NCBI GenBank assembly: GCA_003279005.1
Contig: QCBY01000012.1
Span: 1 to 35,837 of the forward strand
Direction: 5' to 3'
From: Prochlorococcus sp. AG-347-J22
Lineage (GTDB): Bacteria; Cyanobacteriota; Cyanobacteriia; PCC-6307; Cyanobiaceae
DNA: 35,837 nt
Position numbers and translations under genes: made by a program. This document shows positions 8,761 through 21,788 of the stretch, piece by piece (positions within the stretch are counted from its first letter, which is position 1; the number at the start of each line of letters is the position of its first letter). The notes under the pieces are model-generated. The model saw nothing but the letters and a program-made list of their open reading frames with translations. It was not told the DNA's origin and searched no databases.

Positions 8761-10019
8761 TATGAATTGTCTCTTAATATCGCAATATAATCTTCAATAT
8801 CTTTTCTAAACTCCCCTGGATAAATGATAAGTGAACTATTATTAGTTTTCATCAAGGTTTTAATTAATTCTGAATGATTTTCTAATGAGTTTTGATATGT
8901 CCCATCCCATATTTTTAAAGAATTATTAGATTTAAAACCTTTAAAAGATCTTTCTTTAATTCCACAAAATATCTCTGTATCGTAATTATTTAATTTACAT
9001 TTTTTACGTGTAAAAGCTAAGACTTCCATTCTTTCTAATTTAGATAGAAAACCTATATTTGATGCTTTTAATAAATTTCTATTAATAAACATTCTGCAAA
9101 GAGTTTCTAAAGGTTCAAAAGATTCGTCTTTCCATCTCATTAAATGAAAATAAAAAACTATATCGTCATTTGCAAGGAAGTCCTTAATTTCAAGATCTTT
9201 TGGAGTAAATATCCATTTGTAAATAATTTCATCTATCCATATATTTTTTTTGCTGGGATTATTCCTAATTAAACAAATAATTTTTTCTAAAATCCAAGTT
9301 GAAATTTCGTTAACTCTATGGTTATAAATAGTTCTATACATCATGTTCCGTAGAATTAAAAAATGTTCAATAGCTATAACCCCTTTTGGCTTAATAGCGA
9401 TATTCCCGTCCGGAGAAAAAGTTAGGGCTGAAATAATTCTCTCCAAATCAACTAATCCATATTTTGTCCCTGTGTTGTAACTATCACGTAACAAATAATC
9501 AAGACGATCACAATCAATTTCACTACTAATTAGAGTTTTTAAAGGATTTGAAAATAAATTTTGAGTTGTAAATAAATCTCCAATTTGTTTTGGTAATTCG
9601 CATCCAAAATTTTTAAGAATTGAAGATATTGGGGAGTAATTTTGAACTAAATTTTTAGACCAATATTCATGATTGTGAGAAAATATAACTTCGCTTGTGT
9701 GGCTCAAAGGACCATGGCCTAAATCATGAAGAAGAGCAGCCCCGAAAAGTATAAATTTATTTTGACTAAATTCAGGTTTTGTCTCAACAAGTCTTCTATA
9801 AATCTTTCTTGCCACGCAAAATACACCAATTGAGTGGGTGAATCTACTAGATTCAGCCCCATGGAAAAGAAGAGAGGCGGCACCTAATTGTTTTATCCTT
9901 CTTAATCTCTGAAATGACAACGTATCAATAAGCTGCATTATCATTAATTCTTCGGGTTTATCTGAATCAATGATTATTTCTTTATGTATTGGATCATGAA
10001 AAATTCTTTTTTTATTCAT
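8760..10019 (-). CDS. HD-domain phosphohydrolase (dGTPase/SAMHD1-like)
   Basis: This is a metal-dependent phosphohydrolase of the HD superfamily, in the branch close to dNTP triphosphohydrolases (SAMHD1-like, YdhJ/YwfO group). In 419 residues the metal ligands are visible: His62 in RFTHSIGV, His98-Asp99 in LLHDLGHGPLSHTSE and an Asp in the SSEIDCDRLDYLLRDS segment (about 165-180), plus the R-x-x-R-x-x-Q-like RLRRIKQLG near 38-46. The substrate is not known and may be a nucleotide. The gene is coupled by overlap to minC, a neighbourhood that suggests co-expression with division genes. The fold is certain, the exact reaction not. Confidence 0.9.
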   Translation of the reverse strand: MNKKRIFHDPIHKEIIIDSDKPEELMIMQLIDTLSFQRLRRIKQLGAASLLFHGAESSRFTHSIGVFCVARKIYRRLVETKPEFSQNKFILFGAALLHDLGHGPLSHTSEVIFSHNHEYWSKNLVQNYSPISSILKNFGCELPKQIGDLFTTQNLFSNPLKTLISSEIDCDRLDYLLRDSYNTGTKYGLVDLERIISALTFSPDGNIAIKPKGVIAIEHFLILRNMMYRTIYNHRVNEISTWILEKIICLIRNNPSKKNIWIDEIIYKWIFTPKDLEIKDFLANDDIVFYFHLMRWKDESFEPLETLCRMFINRNLLKASNIGFLSKLERMEVLAFTRKKCKLNNYDTEIFCGIKERSFKGFKSNNSLKIWDGTYQNSLENHSELIKTLMKTNNSSLIIYPGEFRKDIEDYIAILRDNS

Positions 10020-10054
10020 AACTTAAAAATGATCTATCAAATAAAAAATATTTT

Positions 10055-11365
10055 TTAATTATCAATATCTTTCTTTTCTGTTTGATTTATATTTTCTTTA
10101 ACTTCATTTTTATCAAATAATGAGTTTAAGTATATTTCTGCATTTTTTACCCATTTATCTTCAGAATTGCCGTATTCCCTTGCCTCTGGAAAATCTAAAA
10201 TTTTATCTGGAATTATCCCCTGACCTTGAATATTATTTCCTTTAGGTGTTAAGTAGCTTGCGACTGTAATTGCCATACCACTATCTTCTCCTAAACTTTT
10301 AAGAGACTGGATAAGACCTTTCCCATACGTTTTTTCACCAATTAGAGTTGATCTCTCATTATCTTGAAGGGATCCTGCAAGTATTTCACTGGCGCTTGCA
10401 GTTCCCTTATTTACTAAAGTTACCATTGGACCATCAAAATAAGTATTTTTTTGAGAGATTATTGCATCCTTTATTCCATTCCTATCTTTTGTTTCAACGA
10501 TTGGGAGCTCGCTTAAAAAGGAGTCCGCTACAGCAATTCCAGAACTTACTAAACCACCAGAGTTATTTCTTAAGTCAAGAATGATCCCTTCAACTTCTTT
10601 ATCTTTGAGTTCTTTTAATGCTTCTTCAATTTTTTTGGGGACGCTCTCACTAAATTGGGTTATTCTGAGGTATCCAATTGTATGTGAGTCATCTCTTAAC
10701 CTTTTTGTTCTTACTGGTCTAAGATCAACAGATCTTCTTTCTAAATCAATCTCTTTAATCTCATCAGACATAGAGGTTATTTGAACAAGAACTTTTGTTC
10801 CGGATTCACCTCTTAGTTTTGAGGCTGTATTAGCAAGACCTAACTCATAAGATGAAATTCCATCAACTTTATCTATTATATCCCCACTAATTATCCCTGC
10901 TTCTTCAGCTGGGGAACCTGCCAATGTAGAAATAACTTTAATTTTCTTACTAATTTCGTCTTCTGCTAATTGCAGCCCTACACCGTTAATTTCGCTACCA
11001 AAATTACTTGTTTTTAATAATTCATAATCTTTGGGCCTCAATATTCTTGTAAAAGGATCTTCAAGCGGCTTCAACATATCTTCAATTGCAGAATAAGCAT
11101 CATCACTTGTTTCAATTTGTTTCTGTAATGTTTTTTGTCTAATTCTCTTCCATTGGATTTCATCAAGCAGTTCGGGGTCATAATATCCTTCATTTACTAA
11201 AGTCCAGGCATCAAGTACAAATTGCTTGCTATCACTAAGCGCATTAACGCTTGGAATGTATACAAAATTGACAGAAAAAACAAAGATCATAATCATTATG
11301 ATCCATTTTTTGAATATTAAAATTTTGTTAAAAGATGAATTCATTGGGTTAAGTGTTAACACCAA
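10055..11365 (-). CDS. ctpA: Carboxyl-terminal processing protease (S41)
   Basis: CtpA-type proteases act on the lumenal side of the thylakoid. One cyanobacterial member removes the C-terminal tail of the D1 precursor so that the manganese cluster can assemble. The 436 residues show a signal/anchor helix (about 19-43, ending NAL), a PDZ domain (about 125-205, VGLQL and GSPAEEAGIISGDII) and the S41 protease domain with FDL/DLRNNSGG. The catalytic dyad is Ser324 in KGTASASEI and Lys349 in GEKTYGKG. Cyanobacteria hold several paralogues (CtpA, CtpB, CtpC), so the assignment to D1 processing is inferred from its position, divergent from petB across only 50 bases. Confidence 0.88.
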   Translation of the reverse strand: MVLTLNPMNSSFNKILIFKKWIIMIMIFVFSVNFVYIPSVNALSDSKQFVLDAWTLVNEGYYDPELLDEIQWKRIRQKTLQKQIETSDDAYSAIEDMLKPLEDPFTRILRPKDYELLKTSNFGSEINGVGLQLAEDEISKKIKVISTLAGSPAEEAGIISGDIIDKVDGISSYELGLANTASKLRGESGTKVLVQITSMSDEIKEIDLERRSVDLRPVRTKRLRDDSHTIGYLRITQFSESVPKKIEEALKELKDKEVEGIILDLRNNSGGLVSSGIAVADSFLSELPIVETKDRNGIKDAIISQKNTYFDGPMVTLVNKGTASASEILAGSLQDNERSTLIGEKTYGKGLIQSLKSLGEDSGMAITVASYLTPKGNNIQGQGIIPDKILDFPEAREYGNSEDKWVKNAEIYLNSLFDKNEVKENINQTEKKDIDN

Positions 11366-11415
11366 GTAAGTGAATTTTAAGTAAGCTCTTTATATAAAAG
11401 CCCTTATTTTTTTGG

Positions 11416-12072
11416 ATGTCTAATTCCTCATCTGTTTATGACTGGTTTCAAGAAAGACTTGAAATCCAAGACATAACTGACGACGTAACTTCCAAGTACG
11501 TACCTCCCCACGTAAATATTTTTTACTGTTTAGGAGGCATAACTTTAGTATGCTTCTTAATTCAATTTGCAACAGGTTTTGCAATGACTTTTTATTATAA
11601 GCCAACTGTTACTCAAGCCTATAATTCTGTAAGTTATTTAATGACAGATGTGAGTTTTGGTTGGTTAATCAGATCTGTACATAGATGGAGTGCTTCTATG
11701 ATGGTTTTGATGTTAATACTGCATGTATTTAGGGTATACCTTACTGGTGGTTTTAAAAGGCCAAGAGAATTAACCTGGGTAACTGGAGTTGTTATGGCTG
11801 TTATAACTGTTGCATTTGGAGTTACGGGTTATTCTCTTCCTTGGGATCAAGTTGGATATTGGGCAGTCAAGATAGTTTCAGGTGTTCCTGCCGCAATTCC
11901 GGTAATTGGCGACTTCATGGTTGAACTTCTTAGGGGAGGAGAGAGTGTTGGGCAATCGACCTTAACCAGATTTTATAGTCTTCACACATTTGTTTTGCCT
12001 TGGTCATTAGCAGTATTTATGCTTATGCATTTTCTTATGATTCGTAAACAAGGTATTTCAGGTCCGTTATAA
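11416..12072 (+). CDS. petB: Cytochrome b6
   Basis: Cytochrome b6 is the haem-bearing core subunit of the b6f complex, which carries electrons from plastoquinol to plastocyanin. The 218 residues start [18 protein letters not shown], then [19 protein letters not shown]. Cys38 is the covalent haem c-n ligand (Cys35 in the usual numbering; here three extra N-terminal residues). The four-helix bundle has the haem histidines in [32 protein letters not shown] and [10 protein letters not shown]. It is the first gene of petB-petD, divergent from ctpA across 50 bases that must hold both promoters. Confidence 0.98.
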   Translation: MSNSSSVYDWFQERLEIQDITDDVTSKYVPPHVNIFYCLGGITLVCFLIQFATGFAMTFYYKPTVTQAYNSVSYLMTDVSFGWLIRSVHRWSASMMVLMLILHVFRVYLTGGFKRPRELTWVTGVVMAVITVAFGVTGYSLPWDQVGYWAVKIVSGVPAAIPVIGDFMVELLRGGESVGQSTLTRFYSLHTFVLPWSLAVFMLMHFLMIRKQGISGPL

Positions 12073-12113
12073 CCCCTTATAATTAAAAAAAACTAAACTC
12101 TCAAATAATTTTT

Positions 12114-12596
12114 ATGTCTACATTAAAAAAACCTGATTTAACCGATCCAAAATTAAGAGCAAAGTTAGCAAAGGGTATGGGTCATAATTATTATGGAGAG
12201 CCAGCTTGGCCAAACGATCTTTTATATATTTTCCCAGTTGTAATACTTGGTACAATAGCTTGTGTAGTAGGGCTTGCAGTTTTAGATCCAGCAATGTTGG
12301 GAGACAAAGCAAATCCATTCGCGACTCCCTTAGAAATCCTGCCTGAATGGTACCTTTATCCTGTTTTTCAAATACTTAGAGTAGTTCCAAATAAGCTGCT
12401 AGGAATTGCTCTTCAAACATTAATCCCTCTAGGATTAATGATTTTACCCTTTATAGAAAACGTAAATAAATTTTCTAATCCTTTCAGGAGACCTGTTGCG
12501 ATGTCAGTTTTTCTATTTGGAACTTTCTTAACTATATATCTTGGAATAGGTGCATGCTTGCCTATAGACAAATCTCTTACTTTAGGATTATTTTAA
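12114..12596 (+). CDS. petD: Cytochrome b6f complex subunit IV
   Basis: Subunit IV completes the cytochrome-b-like core of the b6f complex and forms part of the plumastoquinol oxidation site with PetB. The 160 residues match the family length. It starts [18 protein letters not shown], has three hydrophobic helices, and carries the Q-o site motif PEWY at 77-80 in [17 protein letters not shown]. It follows petB by about 40 bases, the standard petBD operon. Its stop lies 6 bases from the end of the convergent invertase gene, so the two messages meet almost end to end. Confidence 0.98.
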   Translation: MSTLKKPDLTDPKLRAKLAKGMGHNYYGEPAWPNDLLYIFPVVILGTIACVVGLAVLDPAMLGDKANPFATPLEILPEWYLYPVFQILRVVPNKLLGIALQTLIPLGLMILPFIENVNKFSNPFRRPVAMSVFLFGTFLTIYLGIGACLPIDKSLTLGLF

Positions 12597-12602
12597 AAAT
12601 CT

Positions 12603-14042
12603 CTAAAGATTGAACATATCCAAATCACTATTATTTACTCTTAGAAAGTGATGCATCAATAGAAATCCAACTATTGTCCAAGTTTGATAAGTTCTAGACT
12701 GCTGCCCAACCCATGTCCCGGTAGGCCCATCAAAATATTCTGCCCATTCTTGTTTTGGTAATTGATTTAGTTGTGACCAATAAGATTCTTCTATTAATGA
12801 TCTCATTTCTTCCATTAAGATCACATCTTCAGTAGGGAATCTTTTCTGATGTAAAAGGACTGAAGCTCCAAAGTACCAAAGTAAACTTGGCCAATGACCA
12901 CCATTGTGGTAATTCCAAGGCCAATTTTTAGGATCAGATCCTGTTTTATTTTGCCATTCTTCCACATCCATGTGAGGGTGACAAATTCTCATTGGCATTT
13001 GTGCCATTAGATGTTGCCTGTTATGCAGTACTAGTCTGAATAATGCTCTTTGTTCTTCTGAAGGTAGGACTCCAAACATGCATGCTAAGGAGTTTCCTAA
13101 GCTATAAAATCTAAAGTCAGGTCTTCCAGTCCTGATGTTACCTATTAAATATCCTCCTCTATTCTCCAACCAGTCTTGTAACCATGAAGGAACTACCTGA
13201 GGTTGAACATTAAATTCATTAAAATGTTGGTCATCTCCGTACTGTTCTGTGGGCCTTCTTCTTAAAATTTGCATTGTTTGGCTTGTTACCCAGTAATGCT
13301 TTAAAAGAAAATTCCTTAAATCCTCAACCCATTGACTAGTAAGAATAATTCTTTGATCTAGTAATCTGCTAACGTGATCCTTACGACTTAATTCCATCAA
13401 GTTAATACAGCTTTTCAAACATCCATGAAGTAGAACCTCTACTTCCAGAGGTGCGCCCCATACATCCATTGGTCTATCAATCATAAATGCACAATCTGGA
13501 ACAAAAAGAACTGGTGTACCCTCAAATGTTGGATGTAAAACTAAATCTAGTAAAAGTTGAATACCTCTCTGCACACTTTGGCTTTTTCCAAATGAATAAT
13601 CACCACTTTTGTTAACATAAAACCAGCACAATATTGGCCACCATAAACTGGCATCAGCAGAAGTAATTCTTCCTATTGATCTCTGACCATAATCACCAAT
13701 TAACTTTCCTTTCTCTTCAACAAAACTTGTAGGGAATACTCCACGAGTCTGATAATTAGTACTTTGTAAATCAAGACAAACACTTAAAAATTTTTTGACA
13801 ATATCGTATCTTTTTTGTGTGATGAGATAAATCATTACTGGCACGTTATCTCTTAGGAAAATTTCTCCATAATTTAACTTAAGGTTTTTTGTGGGGTGTT
13901 CTAGTGCCGCAACGCTACCAACTAACTCCCCTGAAATTTCAACTAAGGTCCTTTCGAAGTGTTCTTTTGCATTTGTAACAATTTTATCTTCATCTGAACT
14001 TGGACGAACTCTTAAATTTTTTTGACTAAATCTTTCTGCCAT
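12603..14042 (-). CDS. Alkaline/neutral invertase (GH100)
   Basis: Neutral invertase hydrolyses sucrose to glucose and fructose in the cytoplasm. In marine picocyanobacteria sucrose and glucosylglycerate are compatible solutes, so this is likely the sucrose-breakdown enzyme. The 479 residues match the plant and cyanobacterial GH100 family. Landmarks are LRDNVPVMIYLI, NYQTRGVFPTSF, the GRITSADASLWWPILCWFYV block (about 140-160) and WPWNYHNGGHWPSLLWYFG near 370-390. It runs towards petD, with a gap of only 6 bases, and away from the rRNA operon leader. Confidence 0.93.
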   Translation of the reverse strand: MAERFSQKNLRVRPSSDEDKIVTNAKEHFERTLVEISGELVGSVAALEHPTKNLKLNYGEIFLRDNVPVMIYLITQKRYDIVKKFLSVCLDLQSTNYQTRGVFPTSFVEEKGKLIGDYGQRSIGRITSADASLWWPILCWFYVNKSGDYSFGKSQSVQRGIQLLLDLVLHPTFEGTPVLFVPDCAFMIDRPMDVWGAPLEVEVLLHGCLKSCINLMELSRKDHVSRLLDQRIILTSQWVEDLRNFLLKHYWVTSQTMQILRRRPTEQYGDDQHFNEFNVQPQVVPSWLQDWLENRGGYLIGNIRTGRPDFRFYSLGNSLACMFGVLPSEEQRALFRLVLHNRQHLMAQMPMRICHPHMDVEEWQNKTGSDPKNWPWNYHNGGHWPSLLWYFGASVLLHQKRFPTEDVILMEEMRSLIEESYWSQLNQLPKQEWAEYFDGPTGTWVGQQSRTYQTWTIVGFLLMHHFLRVNNSDLDMFNL

Positions 14043-14647
14043 TTCATTTAAATCCCTATATTTAAGCCTAGTTCTTTAAGCAGACTTTGGACGAAAATAA
14101 AACTTAATAAAAAAATTATGTATTAATGGTTGCATAATAACGGTCGGATGGTTTAGTATTTCCTTCTGGGCAAAAATATTTTTTTTGTATTAATCAAGCA
14201 ATTATCTTAAATATTATTTTTGGTAAATGATTGAATTTTAGGGAAATTTGATTTCTATCAACATTTTCTTCCAGCAGAAGGGTTTTTCCTTCGAGATTAG
14301 TTAACAACTTGTTGTTTAACTTTGCACCTAGAAAATTTAAAACTTAGGAACTGATGCTTTTATTGCGTCAAGACTTTATCAAATTAACCTTTGATAATTT
14401 TGAGATGTATTTGCAATAAAGGTGTGAGGTCCCGTCAAGAATATATAAATTGTTTTCAATTGCTAACTTTTAGTTTTGAAAACGAACGGATCTGAGATCT
14501 TGGAAAGTCACTTTGAAATATTTTAATGTGCACTCAAAGTAATCCTTAATTACTTAAGGAGGCTGAGCCTAAATAAATTAATTTAATTCTTTTTATTTGG
14601 GTTATGCAATTCATATTGAGTAGATTTATCTACAAAAGGATTTGAAC
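14043..14647 (+). promoter_or_regulatory. rRNA operon upstream and leader region
   Basis: This 605-base stretch between the divergent invertase start and 16S holds no ORF I can support. It must contain the rrn promoter and, near its left end, the invertase promoter. A perfect-looking hairpin GTTAACAAC/GTTGTTTAAC is at 14300-14320, and an inverted repeat AGGCT-G-AGCCT lies near 14560-14570. The bases ATCTGAGAT at 14490-14498 complement ATCTCAGAT at 16185-16193 in the spacer behind 16S, a likely part of the 16S processing stem. A GATAAT at 14393-14398 could be a -10 box, but I see no matching -35, so no start site is claimed. Confidence 0.5.
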
Positions 14648-16132
<1,485 letters not shown>

Positions 16133-16191
16133 CAGGGAGACAACAAGATTTAAATATTAATTTTGTCACCTTAGGTCGATCGGTATCTCAG

Positions 16192-16210
16192 ATTCTCAAC
16201 TTTTGAGAAT
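16192..16210 (+). other. Perfect hairpin in 16S-tRNA-Ile spacer
   Basis: ATTCTCAA (16192-16199) and TTGAGAAT (16203-16210) form an 8-bp perfect stem with loop CTT. It lies inside the D1-D1'-like region of the first spacer, which is flanked by ACCT near 16168 and AGGT near 16230. It overlaps the bases ATCTCAGAT that could pair with the leader upstream of 16S, so the two structures may compete. Confidence 0.5.
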
Positions 16211-16255
16211 TTCAGTTTCTAAGTTTTTTCTAGGTCACACCCATTACTTTTTCCT

Positions 16256-16329
<74 letters not shown>

Positions 16330-16341
16330 TATCTCTATGTT

Positions 16342-16414
16342 GGGGGTATAGCTCAGTTGGTAGAGCGCCTGCTTTGCAAGCAGGATGTCAGCGGTTCGAG
16401 TCCGCTTACCTCCA
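16342..16414 (+). tRNA. tRNA-Ala (anticodon UGC)
   Basis: This is a 73-base cloverleaf. The acceptor arm GGGGGTA pairs with TACCTCC (one G-T wobble) before A. The D-arm is GCTCAGTTGGTAGAGC, and CTGCTTTGCAAGCAG gives anticodon TGC. The T-arm has GGTTCGAGTCC. It lies 12 bases after tRNA-Ile in the same spacer. Confidence 0.97.
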
Positions 16415-16552
16415 CTGAATACCACCTTTTACATATTTTAAAAGGAAATTGTTTTTGAGTCGTGTCCAAATTGCTCTGAGCGAATCTAGCTTCCTATTTT
16501 ATCCAATAAATAAGATGCTGGACTCATTGAATTATTATTCATTGTTTTCAGA

Positions 16553-16591
16553 GAACCTTGACAACTGCATAGATTATTTTAAAGACAATAA
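16553..16591 (+). promoter_or_regulatory. Box-A-like site and 5' arm of 23S processing stalk
   Basis: GAACCTTGACAACTGCATAG resembles the conserved box A antitermination element of cyanobacterial spacers. The same 21 bases (16553-16573) complement 19591-19611 downstream of 23S at 20 of 21 positions. TTAAAGACAATAA (16579-16591) complements 19566-19578 perfectly. The two arms should base-pair in the precursor and bring both ends of 23S together for RNase III-type cutting. What is seen is the complementarity; the processing role is known from rrn operons generally. Confidence 0.7.
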
Positions 16592-16678
16592 GCATCTTTA
16601 ATGATGCAGATTTATTATTTGTGCGAATGCATTAAATAACAATTCTATTAAGCTGATGCTTCAATTTTTGAAGTTATT

Positions 16679-19554
<2,876 letters not shown>

Positions 19555-19565
19555 ATAAACTTAAT

Positions 19566-19611
19566 TTATTGTCTTTAAGTTATATAATTTTCTATGCAGT
19601 TCTCAAGGTTC
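19566..19611 (+). other. 3' arm of 23S processing stalk
   Basis: TTATTGTCTTTAA (19566-19578) and TCTATGCAGTTCTCAAGGTTC without its last bases (19591-19611) complement the spacer upstream of 23S at 16579-16591 and 16553-16573. The first block is perfect and the second has one C/C mismatch. Together they give a stem of about 34 pairs with an internal loop, placed just outside the mature 23S ends. Confidence 0.7.
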
Positions 19612-19617
19612 ACACTA

Positions 19618-19735
19618 TCCTGGTGTTCATGGCGATGTGGGACCACTCCGATCCATCTCGAACTCGGTTGTGAAACGCATCAGCGGCGAAAATATTTAGG
19701 GGGTAGCCCCTTGAGAAAATAGCTCAATGCCAGGT
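19618..19735 (+). rRNA. rrf: 5S ribosomal RNA
   Basis: The terminal helix CCTGGTGTT/AATGCCAGG closes a 118-base unit. It has the conserved CGATCTCGAACTCGG-like segment (here CCGATCCATCTCGAACTCGG) and GTGAAACGC. It follows 23S by about 65 bases and precedes the operon terminator. Confidence 0.95.
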
Positions 19736-19747
19736 AAAAATATTTTT

Positions 19748-19780
19748 AAGGGCTTACTTTTTAAGGTAAGCCCTTTTTTA
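19748..19780. terminator. Bidirectional terminator of rrn operon and mutM
   Basis: AAGGGCTTAC (19748-19757) and GTAAGCCCTT (19766-19775) form a perfect 10-bp stem with an 8-base loop, followed by a T run. It lies 13 bases behind 5S and touches the 3' end of the convergent mutM gene (stop at 19778). The upstream side is A/T-rich as well, so it could end both transcripts. Confidence 0.85.
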
Positions 19781-20662
19781 TTTCTGACATTTTGGGCACC
19801 AATGGGTACTTCTTCCTGAAATCTTTTGTCTTTCAATTATATTTTTGCATTTACGACATCGCTTACCAGTTCTTCTATAAACATTTGTTTGTAGTCCAAA
19901 ATTACCATTTTCACCTTCTAGGTCTCTAAAGTCACTAAAAGTAGTTCCTCCAGCACCAATACTCTTTTTTAAAACCTCAACAATAGCTAATTTAAGCTTT
20001 TTTAATTCATTATTTTTAATTGTTTTAGCCTCTCTCAAAGGAGATATGCCAGCAGAGTAAAGACTCTCATCCGCATATATATTGCCTATTCCAGCAACGA
20101 TTGTTTGATCTAGTAGGATAGATTTTATAGATCTTGTTTTTTTGGAAATCTTTTTATTCAGATATTTGATATTAAAATCATCAGAAAATGGTTCTGGCCC
20201 TAGCGAGCCTAATCCCTTAATAATCTTGCAGGGTAATAATCCGTCTTTGACCCACCACATTTGCCCAAAACTCCTCACATCAACATATCTAAGTTCATCA
20301 TTATTGTTATTAAAAAACCTTATTCTTGTATGCTTGCAAGGATTAGTAAGATTATGATTAAAAGTAAAATGTCCTGTCATTCTCAAATGGACGATGAGAA
20401 AACCATTTTTTACAAATAAATCTTCATTTTGAATGATAATGTTATTGTTTTTTTTAATTGTTTTTAGTTCCGCAATTAAATATTTTCCTCTTCTGTCCCA
20501 TTTATATATAAGTGAGTTCTCAAGACCCTCGATGAATTCTTGCTTATCTATGGGATAAGCCACAGTTGAAGCTCTACAGATTTCAACTTTTTTAATAATA
20601 AAATTTTTGAGTTTTTGCTCTAAGCCTCTTCTAACAGTCTCAACTTCAGGTAACTCAGGCAA
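19778..20662 (-). CDS. mutM: Formamidopyrimidine-DNA glycosylase
   Basis: MutM (Fpg) removes oxidised purines such as 8-oxoguanine from DNA and nicks the resulting abasic site. The 294 residues begin [15 protein letters not shown] after Met, where Pro2 is the catalytic nucleophile and Glu3 the acid. They include the HLRMTGHF segment and the helix-two-turn-helix region ([11 protein letters not shown]). At the C-terminus is the zinc finger C-x2-C-x16-C-x2-C (CRKCKN...HWCPKC). The ATG is only 4 bases after the psaE stop, so it is read with psaE. An oxidative-repair enzyme co-transcribed with a photosystem I subunit makes sense for a high-light phototroph. Confidence 0.97.
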   Translation of the reverse strand: MPELPEVETVRRGLEQKLKNFIIKKVEICRASTVAYPIDKQEFIEGLENSLIYKWDRRGKYLIAELKTIKKNNNIIIQNEDLFVKNGFLIVHLRMTGHFTFNHNLTNPCKHTRIRFFNNNNDELRYVDVRSFGQMWWVKDGLLPCKIIKGLGSLGPEPFSDDFNIKYLNKKISKKTRSIKSILLDQTIVAGIGNIYADESLYSAGISPLREAKTIKNNELKKLKLAIVEVLKKSIGAGGTTFSDFRDLEGENGNFGLQTNVYRRTGKRCRKCKNIIERQKISGRSTHWCPKCQK

Positions 20663-20666
20663 ATTT

Positions 20667-20876
20667 CTAAGCTTTTTCTAACTCGCTTTCTGCAAAATTA
20701 TTAGTATTCGCCCCTCCTTCAGTTCCACTTATTCCTGCATAATTTACCTTTTCAAACCTGACTACGCAATTATATTTTATTCCCGAAGTATCTACTGAAG
20801 CAACTTTACCAATTTCGTTATACCAGTAAGATTCTGGCCTTTTAACTCTCACAAGATCTCCTCTTGAAATTGTCAT
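20667..20876 (-). CDS. psaE: Photosystem I subunit IV (PsaE)
   Basis: PsaE is a stromal-side SH3-like protein of PSI that stabilises ferredoxin and flavodoxin docking. The 69 residues from the ATG at 20874-20876 read [18 protein letters not shown], then VASVDTSG and [14 protein letters not shown], all standard PsaE. An upstream in-frame ATG at 20937-20939 would add 21 residues with no PsaE similarity, so I chose the internal start. The mature length (about 69-75) fits. It is the gene before mutM (4-base gap). Confidence 0.95.
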   Translation of the reverse strand: MTISRGDLVRVKRPESYWYNEIGKVASVDTSGIKYNCVVRFEKVNYAGISGTEGGANTNNFAESELEKA

Positions 20877-20957
20877 TAATTTAAATTTAACTATTATAAA
20901 CAATAACTCATTACTTTTATTCTCAGAAGAATTATTCACACATATTAATCAAAATAT

Positions 20958-21716
20958 TTAGCAGAAATCATTTATTAGATTTTTTTCAAATTCTTCTTTA
21001 GCAGGCTGCCAACCTCTCCATTTTCTACCAAGAATCCTTACATCTAAATCTTTTGTTTCACACCTTACAGATATAATTAAATTTTTATTATTTTGATTTA
21101 TAGCATTTAAAATTTTTCTATCTCTTATTTCTTCAAATTTATTTTGTTTAATTGTTAATAGACCATATGTTTTATAATCAGTGGTAGTCAATTTATTAAA
21201 TACGTCATCTTTGTCTAATATAATTTTTTCTCGATTAATAGTATTCTTGTCGCTTAGAAATATTTTTGAACCGACTTCTATGGAGTCCTGATCATTGAGG
21301 TTGTTAATTTCTATTAGATATTTCAACTCCAATCCATAATTAAGAGAAATTTCAGTAAGATTTTCCCCTTTTTGCACTACATGGTAGATCTTTTGGGATG
21401 CATTTTTTTTACTCATTTTGTTTGTATCAGAAATCTTAAGATTTTGCCCGATAAAGATATAATTTTCATCCTTTAAATTATTTAACTTGATAATCAAATC
21501 CCTATCTATTGAATATAATTTTGAGATACTTGTGATAGTATCTCCGATCTTTACGATATGAACTTTTTTAAAGTCTGATTTCTCATTAATAGAGTTTTCT
21601 CTATTTAAAGTATTTCCTGCTTGTTTATTTGAGGAATCAAGTATTTCTTCTGACTTTATAAAAAAAGGATTGAAAAAATTAAAAAAGAAGGTAAATAAAA
21701 TAAATGTTAATTTCAT
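20958..21716 (-). CDS. Secreted protein with two LysM domains
   Basis: LysM domains bind the N-acetylglucosamine backbone of peptidoglycan, so this is likely a periplasmic or cell-wall protein. In 252 residues a hydrophobic signal sequence covers about 1-21. Two LysM domains lie at 52-95 (HIVKIGDTITSISKLYS...) and 110-154 (YHVVQKGENLTEISLNYG...). The C-terminal 90 residues have no recognised fold and carry a conserved-looking RILGRKWRGWQPAKEEF end with Cys residues. No catalytic domain (NlpC/P60, peptidase M23, amidase) is seen. It lies between aldehyde dehydrogenase and psaE, on the same strand. Confidence 0.85.
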   Translation of the reverse strand: MKLTFILFTFFFNFFNPFFIKSEEILDSSNKQAGNTLNRENSINEKSDFKKVHIVKIGDTITSISKLYSIDRDLIIKLNNLKDENYIFIGQNLKISDTNKMSKKNASQKIYHVVQKGENLTEISLNYGLELKYLIEINNLNDQDSIEVGSKIFLSDKNTINREKIILDKDDVFNKLTTTDYKTYGLLTIKQNKFEEIRDRKILNAINQNNKNLIISVRCETKDLDVRILGRKWRGWQPAKEEFEKNLINDFC

Positions 21717-21788
21717 AAATTTATCTATTTCCTTAAAGATAATCTCTGTATATAAAACCGCTATAGTATTGAAACTAAATTAAGTATA

